Assembly: GCF_964204645.1 (NCBI RefSeq)
Contig: NC_134026.1
Span: forward strand, 19,920,650 to 19,984,649
DNA length: 64,000 bases
DNA from: Tubulanus polymorphus
Taxonomy: Eukaryota > Nemertea > Palaeonemertea > Tubulaniformes > Tubulanidae
Direction: 5' to 3'
The number at the start of each line of letters is the position of its first letter. The stretch's first letter is position 1. A program made the position numbers and the translations under genes. Below the pieces are notes generated by a model, which saw nothing but the letters and a program-made list of their open reading frames with translations, was not told the DNA's origin and searched no databases. Below, piece by piece: positions 43,967 through 54,165 of the stretch.

Positions 43967-44156
43967 AAGTGGAAAGCCTACCACTAAGGCAAACCACCTT
44001 CATACTTTTTCTGCAGGCTGCGCGGTTACGTCGGCCATTCTCTGATAAAAAAGGATATGACCAATTACGAGTTGAATCGTTCAATAAGCAGCTCTAAAAC
44101 ATTTGAAATTAACAATAACAAGCTGTATTATCATCATTAGCAATGCATTAAGCTGC

Positions 44157-44287
44157 TTAATTGATATTATTGAAGAAAGTAGTATTAGCGTCGATCAGGC
44201 TGTGTGGCCAGCAGATGCCTCGCCTTTGTTCTGGAGCCGATCCACTGTCGATGCTCGCGATGTCGTCGTCCTCGATGGCGATGGGGT
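44157..44287 (-). CDS. Possible terminal coding exon of unknown gene
   Basis: On the minus strand, after CACAAAG (a possible acceptor, with pyrimidine-rich TTTCGTCG-type sequence before it), a frame reads PIAIEDDDIASIDSGSAPEQ, then RRGICWPHSLIDANTT and FFNNIN to a TAA. Codons are mostly GC-ended, unlike the AT-rich surroundings. I know no protein with this tail and see no upstream partner exon. Chance in a CpG-dense island is an equal explanation. Confidence 0.22.
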
Positions 44288-44860
44288 CTTTGTGCGTCGA
44301 CGAAACAATACACGCAACAATCGATAAACACCGGAAAGATACCGGCTAAGTCGACGACGGAATGGCTCTGTATCGACCGTTCGCTCGGGTGATAAGATGA
44401 TTCTATTCACCGCCGCGCGCGGAGTAATTAAAACCCTTTCGTCGATGATGTTTCTCTTGTGTCGCGGCGACGGTGAAATTCAATCGCACTGCTCTCTTTC
44501 CTCGGCGCTTTACCTGGCCATAATTATTCAGTGATCGTTCGTGCGTGCGTGAATACTTCTCGTTCGGTCGCAATGTGTGTGTTGTCATTAGTTTTAAACT
44601 TATCGATTTGTCGTCATGTCAGGACTTGTCATCTTTCGTTACGCGTTTGACTCGAGAGAACTATTACGTTTTTCGCTTTGTTATGGACTACTTCGCATTA
44701 ATTCAAGCGAGATTGTCGCTGACAATTTTTTATCTTAAGTCAAATCATATGAGACTACGATTCCACTATGAAAATTGATTATTCGGATGGAAAATAATGC
44801 GTGGATAAATTTGAAATCAGTGCTATGCATATACGTCAAGCTGTATAACCACTGGTTAGG
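44288..44860. other. CpG-dense gene-free stretch
   Basis: Repeat-free; several overlapping ORFs on both strands, none with a domain. It follows the retrotransposon and precedes a MITE. Confidence 0.35.
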
Positions 44861-44866
44861 TGGACT

Positions 44867-45188
44867 TACGGAAGCTATAAAGGGCCTCAAGTTGTCGCGT
44901 TCCAACTCGACAAGTCGCCATATTTATGTCGACATATCGCTATATATTGCATCAAGTCGACATGAATATGTTGACACATCGTGACGTTTTCACGACAAAT
45001 TTCGCTTTTTCGCCCCTTTCCACGGGACAAGCCGTCATTTGAAGACACGTCGAAATGTAAGATGAGGACGCCAGTGATATGACGACTGAGTTTCAAGTCG
45101 TCATGAATATGTCGACTTGTCGCGAGGAAAATGATAGCGACTTGTCGAATTTGAACGCGACAACTCGAGGCCCTTTATTGCTTCTGTA
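44867..45188. mobile_element. MITE family B copy 1, TGGACT target duplication
   Basis: 322 bp, ends TACGGAAGCTATAAAGGGCC / GGCCCTTTATTGCTTCTGTA, flanked by TGGACT at 44861-44866 and 45189-45194. The interior is a long imperfect palindrome of GTCGACATAT, ACGTTTTCACGACAAAT-type words. ORFs at 44775 and 44887 fall within it. Confidence 0.88.
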
Positions 45189-45533
45189 TGGACTAGTTCT
45201 ATTGGATAACGCATTTGCTTTCTATGAATAAGACCCTGGTGCGCGTGATTTCAATGTCACTTCCAAATCGTTATAAGTCGATTATTGAGAAATTATGTAA
45301 TCTAACATACTTCCTTTCTATTTTGTAGCAGGTGTAAATTTATTACATTTATTACATATTGAACAGCAACATTTCATTGACCTTACATATCCTTTGAAAG
45401 TTTTTTTCCTTATGAGTTTTAGTTTTTTCATTTTAGTGTTTTGTAAACCTTTTAAGTATTTCAAAATCGGTTTCTCAGTGATGTGTTTGTGCAAAATTTT
45501 GTATGTTTATAGTTTTTAATGTTTTTTCAACTA

Positions 45534-46076
45534 CAGTAAACCTCGCTTAACTCGGCCGAACTGGAACCTTCGAGATTAGTCTGAGTTAAGCACAAGTACG
45601 GAAGCGATAAAGGGCCTCGAGATGTCGCGTTCCAACTAAGTCATCATATTTATGTCAACATACAGCGATATATCGCGTCAAGTTGACATGAATATGTCGA
45701 CATATCGTGATGTTTTGACGACATATTTCGTTTTTCTCGACCACTCTCCTCGCGACAAGTCTACTTCATGACGACTTGATACTCAGTCGTCATATTACTG
45801 GCTATTACTATTAATGTCTTCAAATGATGGCTTGTCTCGTGGAAAATTGGCGAAAAAGCTAAATTTGTCGTGAAAACGTCACGATATGTCGACATATTCA
45901 TGTCGACTTGACGCGATATATCGCGTTATGCCGACATAAAATATGACGACTTCTCGAGTTGGAACGCGACAACTTGAGGCCCTTTATCGCTTCCTTACAC
46001 AAGTCCGAATTAAGGATCAGAAAGTTGTCAAGTTGTCATGTCCAGGGTCCAAGTTTGAGTTAGGCGAGATGCACTG
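45534..46076. mobile_element. pogo/mariner-like MITE with TA flanks, hosting family B
   Basis: Ends CAGTAAACCTCGCTTAACT / AGTTAGGCGAGATGCACTG with TA on each side (45532-45533, 46077-46078). Without the inner element it is about 140 bp. A diverged one-ended relative, CAGTAGAACCCGCTTAATTC, starts at 52294. Confidence 0.8.
45597..45997. mobile_element. MITE family B copy 2, CACAAG target duplication, nested
   Basis: 401 bp, ends TACGGAAGCGATAAAGGGCC / GGCCCTTTATCGCTTCCTTA; CACAAG flanks at 45591-45596 and 45998-46003. Inserted into the pogo-like MITE. Same ends and internal GTCGACATAT palindromes as copy 1. Six-base duplications could fit a hAT-related or other cut-and-paste enzyme. Confidence 0.88.
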
Positions 46077-46217
46077 TATTTTTCCATAAACAAATTAATA
46101 TATACTCTTTAGTTATAATATGACCTATGTAAGGATGGTTTTCCTATCAAGCAATGTCAGCATTCCTGTGACTCAGACTTTCCAAATTACCTGAGAAATA
46201 AATCCCAATGATACAGG

Positions 46218-46325
46218 ACCTGGTTCCACAGTCGCGAGTTAAGATTTGACTCGGGGTTAACTAATCAAAAATGAACTGATCTCAACTTGCAGAGTTAACT
46301 CTTTAACTCGCAACTGTTCCTTGTT
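46218..46325. mobile_element. Palindromic MITE, GGACCCAGTTCCACAGTTG family
   Basis: GGACCTGGTTCCACAGTCGC at left, GCAACTGTTCCTTGTTCCC at right; TTAACT/AGTTAA words inside. Same family as 23173-23290. Confidence 0.7.
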
Positions 46326-47504
46326 CCCATGAAAATGAGAATTATCACTTAAATTTTACGAAATTCCTACCATCGGAATTCGAAGAACTCAAATTCAAGA
46401 AGTATCAATTATTTCAGGAAGCATAAAGGACAATTAATTAAGCACTATAATTACCCTCTGAATTCATTTATTCTTCATGATGTTTTGTGATAAGTTTTAA
46501 CAGTATTCAAGTTATCATATAGTGTAATCATATAATATATTGTAAGAGAAAATATACGAAATCTTGTTAATTTTTTTTGATCATATCATGTAGTAATTTT
46601 GAAATGCAAAATGAATTGACGGTTTACAATATTCAGATTAGTTAGATACAAAGAAATTCGATTGTCAATAGTGTGCATGTGTAGTTGTTGACTTAGTTTA
46701 GAAAACGCAACCTATAGTGCAGTAGATATAAACTTCAGATTTGTGAAGATGAAGTCGAAATTCTTCCAATTCAGCAATGAATAAATTCCTATGTTTCAAA
46801 GATGTATTAAAAGTATAAGTACATGTATTCTAATATAAGTTTCATATTGTTGTACTTGAACGTAAATTTCTAAATCGAAGTAATTATGAATAGAATTGTG
46901 AGACTATCCCCCAACAACATAGATATCATCTAAGTCGATATTACTGCTTGTAAAGACAAAAGAATTGCCTGAGAAAATATCCGTCCTTGAAACTAAAGCA
47001 GAATTAGTTTTCGCGTTTCATTAAATGTAATTCCAATTACTAGTATGCCATTTGAAGCTGGGTTTATACCGGTCTGAATTTTTGTTACCTGCCCATTCCG
47101 ATAACTATAGGACACAGTATTAGACCTTTCAGAGTGCATTCCGATGTTATGTTTATTTTGTTTTAGAAACGAGAAAAGTATGTTATCTTAGTTAATCATG
47201 AAAATTCTTAACAGTTAACATTATATTTCTTTTTTCCACCCTGTTTTTGCAAATAAAAAATCTGTAATAATTTATATATAAAATATTTATATATTTATAT
47301 TATATATTATTTATATATTTATATATGAGTTTTTGATGATTATATTTTGTTCCTTTTTATTTTGATTAAATGATTATATTTATTTTGATTATATGATTAT
47401 ATTTTGTTGTTTTTATTTCGTTCCTTTTCACTTCAGTATAAAAGGTTAGCCTTAATCAATTTAGATTGTTTAGAAATTCAAAATTTGTTTCACCATGCCT
47501 TGTC
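46326..47504. other. Gene-free AT-rich stretch
   Basis: No ORF or shared repeat. 47270-47420 is an ATATATTTAT-rich simple-sequence region. Confidence 0.5.
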
Positions 47505-47625
47505 TTCCTTGGGATTGGAACCAGACAGCTGCAAATTTTCATATAATTTTCATATATATAGGCTATAGTAGCAGTCTTGCGATGCCGTCAGGTTCGAATC
47601 CCAGAAAGGAAAGAGGCAGTGGATA
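47505..47625. repeat. Head-to-head tRNA B-box-like motifs
   Basis: Minus strand GTCTGGTTCCAATCCCAAGG (47527-47505) and plus strand GTCAGGTTCGAATCCCAGAA (47586-47605) are similar and face away from each other. GGTTCGAATCC is a perfect pol III B-box. A convincing A-box at the right distance is not clear, so these look like SINE or tRNA-derived fragments. Confidence 0.35.
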
Positions 47626-47856
47626 GAAGTTCTCGACTGAAAATTGATAGAAGATCTATATGAATTACAACATATACCATGTCGGAAGAACAAAGGCAGT
47701 GACACCACGTCTACGTAACCAAAGGCTTCGGAGCAGTGGGGCTTTGACCCCACACCATTCCTGTAAAACACCTTAGCGCTCCGTCCATCTCGAAACCGCT
47801 TCAAGGCCTTCCAAGGCTCGGTGTGCAATGAAGAGAGAAACAGTTTTGGAGATATA
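47626..47856. other. Short GC-richer stretch, possible SINE body
   Basis: Contains GGGGCTTTGACCCCACACCA, whose reverse resembles a second, weaker B-box, and runs up to a family A MITE. The 104-codon minus ORF across this stretch has no domain. Confidence 0.3.
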
Positions 47857-48154
47857 AGCTGCAATCACACGAGCATTTTGCCAAATTAAGCCCTGAACAA
47901 TATGAACCCTGTTCAAATGGGGGCCGTGCCTGTTTGGCTCGACCAAAAACGTCGTCAGGCCTGAGCCTGAATTTTCGCTCGGATCAAATTATTGCGCATG
48001 AATTGCAACTGGTTCCAGAAGTTACTCACTTCACTTTATTTGCGCAATATTTAGTACGTATTTAGCTTAAGTAGTTCGCGTGTGAACGCGCTCTCTAGGG
48101 CCAAATTTGACTCGGGCCTGATCCGGGCCAAATCGTCTTCGTGTGATCGCGGCT
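47857..48154 (+). mobile_element. MITE family A, complete copy
   Basis: 298 bp, ends AGCTGCAATCACACGAGC and GTGTGATCGCGGCT. Retains GAATTGCAACTGGTTCC and GTGTGAACGCGCTCTCTAG. No clear target duplication. Confidence 0.85.
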
Positions 48155-48518
48155 TGAGATTTCCCTTTCGCCTCCCCGATCCCATCAAAACTTCTATTCC
48201 GGGAGGCATAGCCGCCCTGCACGTGGATATTGCTCACGTTTCTCTACCGCGGCTGGAGGTTGGAGATTTTTTCCGACATGTCTTCTCGCAGCGCGGAGAA
48301 CAACAAAAGGTTCTAATGAGGAAACAAAGCTTCTACCTGTCACTATAGGAAGTTGGTTTTATACACGCGAAGAATTTGTAAATAATTTCCAAGCGAGGGG
48401 AAATAAATCACTTAACTCCGGCTATTACCGGCATTGTGGTATTTTGTAGTGCAGCTGCGAGTTTATACGGGACCAATTTACTTTCTATTGGGTAAGATCA
48501 CACCGGGTAAAATATCAT
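48155..48518. other. Gene-free stretch between two family A MITEs
   Basis: Moderate GC, with an 88-codon ORF beginning in the MITE and running to 48348; no domain. Otherwise unremarkable. Confidence 0.35.
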
Positions 48519-48555
48519 AGCTGCGATCACACGGAGACGATTTCGCCTGGACCTT

Positions 48556-48591
48556 GGACGTATAAACTAAAATAATCTAGTTTATACGTCC
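48556..48591. repeat. Palindromic cassette, copy 1 (14-bp stem, 8-nt loop)
   Basis: GGACGTATAAACTA (48556-48569) pairs perfectly with TAGTTTATACGTCC (48578-48591). GGACC lies just outside on both sides. Confidence 0.9.
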
Positions 48592-48699
48592 ATGCCCGGA
48601 CCAAATTGGCACGGATCAGGCTCGAGGCAAATTTGGCCCGTGCCTAATTAGAAAGCGCACTCGTACGCATACCACTGACTCGATACTTCGTTCTAGTCA

Positions 48700-48866
48700 A
48701 GACAGAACCCGGTGACCGTGCCTTCAGCTACTGTGTTCCTCATTTGTGAATACTCTTCCAACCAACATCCGTGAAAGTCTCTCGGTTGACTCTTTTAAAG
48801 CTTGCCTTAAAACATACCTTTTTAAAAAATCTTATTTTTCTTATCTATAATTATACAATGATCATT
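48700..48866 (+). mobile_element. 3' tail of an L2/CR1-like non-LTR retrotransposon
   Basis: Allowing one missing base, it encodes FSYCVPHL(W), then NTLPTNIRESLSVDSFKACL, KTYLFKKSYF and stop at 48848-48850. This is the typical C-terminus of L2/CR1-clade reverse transcriptase polyproteins (SVDSFK..LKT..F). Everything upstream is missing, as expected of a 5'-truncated insertion. A short AT-rich 3' end follows. Confidence 0.7.
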
Positions 48867-48914
48867 TGTTCTGTGCTAAAATTTGGCTCCGGCCTGGTCT
48901 GACGTTTTTGGTCG

Positions 48915-48952
48915 GACCATGGACGTATAAACTAGTTTATACGTCCATGGTC
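48915..48952. repeat. 38-bp perfect palindrome, cassette copy 2
   Basis: Half-site GACCATGGACGTATAAACT (48915-48933) is followed directly by its exact reverse complement (48934-48952). The symmetry continues to about 48907-48960 with two mismatches. Confidence 0.95.
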
Positions 48953-48966
48953 GGACCGAACAGACT

Positions 48967-51900
48967 ATATTCATATTCTTTAACGATGATTCCTAAAAAT
49001 TTTAGATTACTCTACTCACCTGGAAAAATGCTGTCAGACAACCAAGTTTAAGTGCGTTATGAGTTCATCAAAGATAAAAATTCGTGCCGACTGCGGAAGT
49101 GTAATAAAAGTCGCGGACCTGAAATATGTAATACATTTCTTAGTTTTAAAAATAGATGAAAGTTGTCGGCGAGCAAAAGTTGGTTCAGATTCTACGCATA
49201 ACTAGCGTCGAAATCACGATTAGACAAATTCCTGCTCAGGCGGAAATATATATACAGCGTTCAACGACCTTAAGAGCGAGTTGTTGATCTCTTCTGGCCA
49301 ATTCGAAAAAATAATGTTTTTACATTTGCATTTCAAGTTATAATTAACCTCAAGAATTATGTATATCGAATGCGGGTCAATGAATTACTCCTTTGAAACA
49401 AGGTTTAACTTGACTAAATCCCTAGTAATTTCGGACAGGTCGACTCATAATTGGATACATAATTAAAGATATATGGGGATTCGATATGGAAACTCTTGAA
49501 GACATACATTCGCCAATTTTAGTTTATACGATTGTAGATTCTTTAATTCGAGACACAACTCTCTTATCAGCTTTGTAAAAACGGCACTTCTCCAGTGTAA
49601 TTTCATCCCAAAAAATAATCTTCTGCAGGTGCCGTCGAAGCCGTCTGCAGTATGGGCGAGGAGTCGATAGTCAGATTAAGAATACCTCCCTTCATTCCTT
49701 AACTTCACTAACTTATACCCTGGATATTCGAAAAACTTTCTCGAGCGAATAATACACTTTTCCAAGAAGTACCTAGAAGTGCCTCGACTTTAGACACTTG
49801 CTGATGCATTTTTTATCCGGCGTCGTTTTTTAGACGTGAAGTATTTGAGAAAAATTTACTATACTGCTGATATTTTTGATTACCCCCTCGAGAGCGAAAT
49901 ACTTCAACGGGCCCTCAGCAAACTCAGAGGCTTGAGAAATCTTTATCGCCTCCATCACCCACCTGGATTTTGCCCAATTCTCCAATCATATTTGTCTCGT
50001 TCGGCGCCCCACGGAATTAACTTCGTGCAAAAGTAAAATCCGCTACGGAATCGAAATCACGCGGGAATTATGATTCTCTCTTTCGATTGCTCAAATCGTG
50101 GACACATAATATAAACTAGTTTATACGTCCATGCTCGAATTGATGGAAAAATCTCGAGCTTCAAGAGAAATATTACAATAAGTTGAAATTAAAGGCGAAA
50201 TAAAAGGTGTGTTCTCCACGTGCATCTACTCGATTTTCAGATAGAGATACACGTTTATAAACTTTAAAGAAGGTATTCGATAGGTTTCGTAAGGTAAAAT
50301 GAGTTTTCGAATTATTGAACAAGGGCGAACTAAGCGCCCCATCCCAGTATAAAAAGTTTCATTTTTTATTTCATAGAAAAATGAGGGATGTGTATAACAC
50401 AATCCCCTTCAATTCTATAGGAAAATCGTATTCCATCATGAAATCAGCTCAAATTCATTACACACATATATAGACAACAACACCGAATATCATCACGAGA
50501 TTTGCGGAGAAAATCTGATCGCAGAAAATACGTGACGTAAAAAGGCCGTGTTTAAAACTATGTTGTTTGGCAAAAAGGTAAATTAAAACGAAGGTGGCAC
50601 GAAGCAGATGAGAAAAACAAATCCAAGAAAAGAAGATGACGTATATTATTATATATGTTTTATCGGTACTCATGATGAAGTTTGTTTGCGTCAAAAGCGT
50701 GATACGTGTATCTCTTAATTATAGACGATGCTAAGTTTAGAAGGATAAGTTTGTAATATATTTACATGTTTGTTGCTATTTATATATAGGTGTAGTTCAC
50801 CGTTGAATTCTTATCGCAATATTATAAATGCATTTATTTTTTATCATGTATCGATCCATTGTGGTGGCTTTTTCGTGAAGAAAACGTCGAAATAGTTCAT
50901 GCAAGATATCCTAACGCGGATCACTTTTCACGGTGTTGACGATTGATAGCAAGATAGATATTTTTCACGAACACAACACACGAGAATAATGGAATCCATC
51001 GAAAAACTTCGAAGCATGGAGACATTTAAAGGCATACTTCAGTGAAAAGGTACGATCTCTAACTAAATAACTTTGGGTTTAAGAAGTTTGTTCATTATGA
51101 GTTTACTAAGTACATTCGTGGTTTTTTCCTTGCCGAAAAATGTTAGAATTACTTCCGTGAACTGATGTGTCAGCTATCTGAATTTTAATGCACTATGATA
51201 CACATATCTGACTTGAAAAAGTCGTAAACAAAGCTTCCTCGCTCCCTTTTCGGGTATATATATATTTTTATCGGACGCACGAGCTACGAAATGAACTGTT
51301 GCCAAAAACAATAGATTTAAAAGCGTGGTGAAGCACACACTGCGCAATGGTCATATGGTTGTTTACTCGTTAATTTTTTAGGTTGATTGTGTTCATTATC
51401 TTGTCTCTACTAAACAGCCATTGTTTATGATGTATTGCAACATCGGCGATTATTTGAACTGTATATATTCACTTCTATCGAAAGTTTAAAAAACGCAGGT
51501 CTATTAGGTTTTACTCATTTATTTGTACATGTAGATATATACATAATTGCGGCTCGGTCGAGGGCACTCGATGCCTTGATTCTGGCTTATGGCCAGCCCA
51601 ACACGTGGATTTTACAGGGGTTTTTTATAGTACCGTAATGAACATATATTTATATAATAAGGCCTTACGAAAACAAATCTGTGTTTCCATCTGATAAACC
51701 ATTACTCTAAAACGTTCCTTAAAGCCCATGGATAAACCTACTAAAAGTTCACTGATCCAAAGCATGTAGTTCACCTAAAGTCTACGGTTCACCTGATAAA
51801 ACCACATACGTTTTCATTTTACCCAAATACATATGTCCAAAACGAAAACGCCATTCTATCAACTTACTTACAACGGTTATTATTCAATTTTTAGGCCAAA

Positions 51901-52293
51901 CTTTCAAGTGGCCCAAGCTACACTTACGAGTTTAGATTCATTGATTGAAGAATACGCGGAATTCATTTAGATTCAAATTAGACTTACGACATCATAACAG
52001 TGTACAAATCGTAAATATTACGTTTCTTCAGTCGGCGATTTTTCAATAAATAAAAATGTTTATAAAACGAATACATATATATGTAACAGTGAACTGGTCG
52101 AGTCGCTTTCGCTCACTAACACAATTTCTTCAGCATTCAAAAACACTCTTCCTCCGAGTTACTCCGAGTACTCCTATTGGAAGATTATGCATCCAAGCGT
52201 GAGATTATTCGCATTTTAATCGTAAATCTCCATAGCCGGGATTCTCTTCTTTCAAATGCTTTTTACCGTCCTCGTTTATCTTAAATGCATGTT
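48967..52293. other. Gene-free AT-rich stretch
   Basis: No gene recognised. 50110-50131 carries a third, half copy of the palindromic cassette (TATAAACTAGTTTATA then CGTCCATG). The 66-codon ORF at 49836 and the 78-codon minus ORF at 50458 have no domain. Confidence 0.45.
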
Positions 52294-52372
52294 CAGTAGA
52301 ACCCGCTTAATTCGGATCATTTGGCACCAACAAAATTCATCAGGTTTATGGGAAATCCGGATTAAAAGTCAT
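52294..52372 (+). mobile_element. pogo/mariner-like MITE end
   Basis: CAGTAGAACCCGCTTAATTC followed by AAATCCGGATTAAAAG; one terminus only. Resembles the ends of the element at 45534. Confidence 0.5.
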
Positions 52373-52926
52373 TTTCATGTATATTTATGAACAAATTGTG
52401 TATCGTTCGACTAAATTTGTGTTACCCCCTAAATTGTTCTGTTCAGTGTACATTTTTTATGCGTACATGATGATATATAAACGCCAATAATCCAGAGTCA
52501 GGACTGCGTTCTCAGTTAATTTGGAATAGGGAGCTGCACCCACACCTTCCAGTGCTTCCTTGGAACATGGACTCTAAATCGTTTCATAGTCCATGCTTGG
52601 AATGACCAACGCAATATATAGTCTTTGAATGCATCGAAACGGGTTAAAGAAATCATCAGTATTTTCAATGCCGCGGATATAAAAATTTTATGGGAAACAT
52701 AGATTTTCCTCGATAGCCCTCGATTGATTTATGTCCTTGCGAAAAAAAATTACGACCAAGATGAAAAAAAAGCAGAACTGCCGAACTGACGAGGCCTTGA
52801 AATGGCAATAAACAAAAGGTAGACCTAACTATAGTCCTCCGCTTTATCTTGGATTCTGTGGCTTAGTAAAACTACATCATCGACTGTTTAACTGTCCAAA
52901 ACTCGCTAATTATATTTCTAAACATA
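52373..52926. other. Gene-free AT-rich stretch
   Basis: Nothing coding or repeated seen. Confidence 0.5.
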
Positions 52927-53199
52927 CAAGGGCGGATTAGGGGGATGTGATCGAATCCCTTGAAATTCCGAATGTGCCAACCAAGTCTGGATTTTTTTTT
53001 AAAAAGAAAATGGGATGTTTAGAAATTTATCCACCTGGACCCTGGGCCAAAAAAGCCCCGCTTTGTCCAAGATCTTCTGTGGGAGAGCCACCAGAATCCG
53101 CCACCCTGGCAGCCCTCGTTTTATCAAATCTCGTATTTTCAATTGTGCCCATTACAATTTTCAGATCCACCCCTTCAAAGAATCTCAGATCCGCCCTTG
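52927..53199. mobile_element. hAT-like MITE with CAAGGGCGGAT ends
   Basis: 273 bp with perfect 11-bp inverted ends CAAGGGCGGAT / ATCCGCCCTTG. The interior has further GATCCACC and AATCCGCCACC words. The 90-codon ORF inside is not a gene. Confidence 0.75.
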
Positions 53200-54030
53200 A
53201 CACACGTCCTTTTGAATGAAATAGATCTCGAGTTATTTGCAGCTTAATGAATGTTAATCGCGGGGTCCCGCGTATGCGTCAATATTGCTCGCGATGGACA
53301 AGTGGCTCTGGCAAGCGAGGATCCCAGCAGGCGATTATTAAACAATCAATAATCAATTCCCTCGTTACCGAACGATTAATCTTCTAATTATCGCATGTGG
53401 AGTATAGCGACGTCGACCGCGAACTGTCAACACGATCGCCACTCGGATCCGTGTTTACGAACCCTTGTTCCGACAGGTGATTACATAACGTTCCCCGCTG
53501 GTGGATTATCGGTTCGTCCCCGATGAACCGTTGTCTTGTCAATACCGGCTCCTCAAGTGGTTTGTAATACGTATTATGTGCCGTTAGGCAAGCATCTGTC
53601 CGCTGATTGAACATAATTGGCGCCTGGTTTCTGACAAATTAATCCACGCTGGTTTCGCGACTGGCCTCTAATTGCCTTATGAAAACAATGATATAACCCG
53701 GTTACAAACCGTCTATAATGAAACACGTGCACTAAAGATGCCGCTGAAAAGCGCCCGGTGAGATCCAACAAGGAGTCCCATTGAAACTTTGATCAATTCG
53801 ATTTGTATTAGTTCTATTGGGTAAATACGTTACAAATTTTGTTTACGAGATTTGATGGAGGCTTAAGTGGTGCTTGGCGGCCGCCACGAAAACTATCTAT
53901 TATGTCAAATGTATCGATACCACTGCGAAACACAAATGATAGTTTTTATAGTTTAGTACATTGTTTGCATTTTCAGTCGCGAAAAGAATGGTTTTAGCGT
54001 TACGTGTAAATGTATGAAAAGAGCCTATGT
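53200..54030. other. CpG-dense stretch with weak exon candidate
   Basis: 53384-53614 on the minus strand has a 76-codon frame ending SSRSTSLYSTCDN-stop, with balanced codon use and possible acceptors (TTTGTCAG at about 53634, AATCAG at about 53602). A second frame overlaps it (53574-53771). No homolog recognised and no donor partner located; chance is likely. Confidence 0.25.
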
Positions 54031-54165
54031 TTCTCCGTATCGGCCGGGCCATTTTTTAAACTTCGATAACATCTGCAATCAGTTCAGTTCTGCCAGCATC
54101 ATTTAGAAAAAGTAATGTACATGGTAGATAGGCGGCCGGCTGGGTCTACTTTTTAACTCAACAGT
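54031..54165 (+). repeat. Dispersed repeat R1, diverged copy
   Basis: GTTTCTCC..TCGGCCGGGCCATTTT..AAACTTCGATAAC and GGTAGATAGGCGGCCGGCTG follow the order seen at 32515-32710. A shorter trace is at 55640-55705. Confidence 0.55.

Larger units (their letters stand above)
39893..44100 (+). mobile_element. RTE-like non-LTR retrotransposon, inactive
   Basis: The element has a ~980-bp untranslated 5' region, one long frame with an apurinic-type endonuclease followed by a reverse transcriptase, and a C-terminal domain ending at 43966. Exact outer ends are not certain: the 5' side begins near the first GGTAGTGGAAATAAGCGCCC, and the 3' side fades after 44000 without a long poly(A). Reading frame 1 is broken by stops at 41155 (TAA), 41620 (TAG) and 42169 (TAG), then by two frameshifts near 43652 and 43681-43687. 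Domain order and motifs fit the widespread endonuclease/RT elements often mislabelled craniofacial development protein 2-like. The clade name RTE is my best guess. Confidence 0.85.
48519..48966 (-). mobile_element. MITE family A copy carrying a retrotransposon tail and palindromic cassettes
   Basis: Starts AGCTGCGATCACACGGAGAC. Family words AAATTGGCACGGATCAGGCT and GCTAAAATTTGGCTCCGGCC are on either side of a non-family segment (48700-48872). The family A palindromes near 48556 and 48915 have been replaced by a GGACGTATAAAC cassette. The far terminus is missing. Confidence 0.75.

Noticed and set aside
44103-44410. Several overlapping plus and minus ORFs of 62-74 codons
   Set aside because: Only one minus frame has exon-like features; the others are mutually exclusive shadows in GC-rich DNA.
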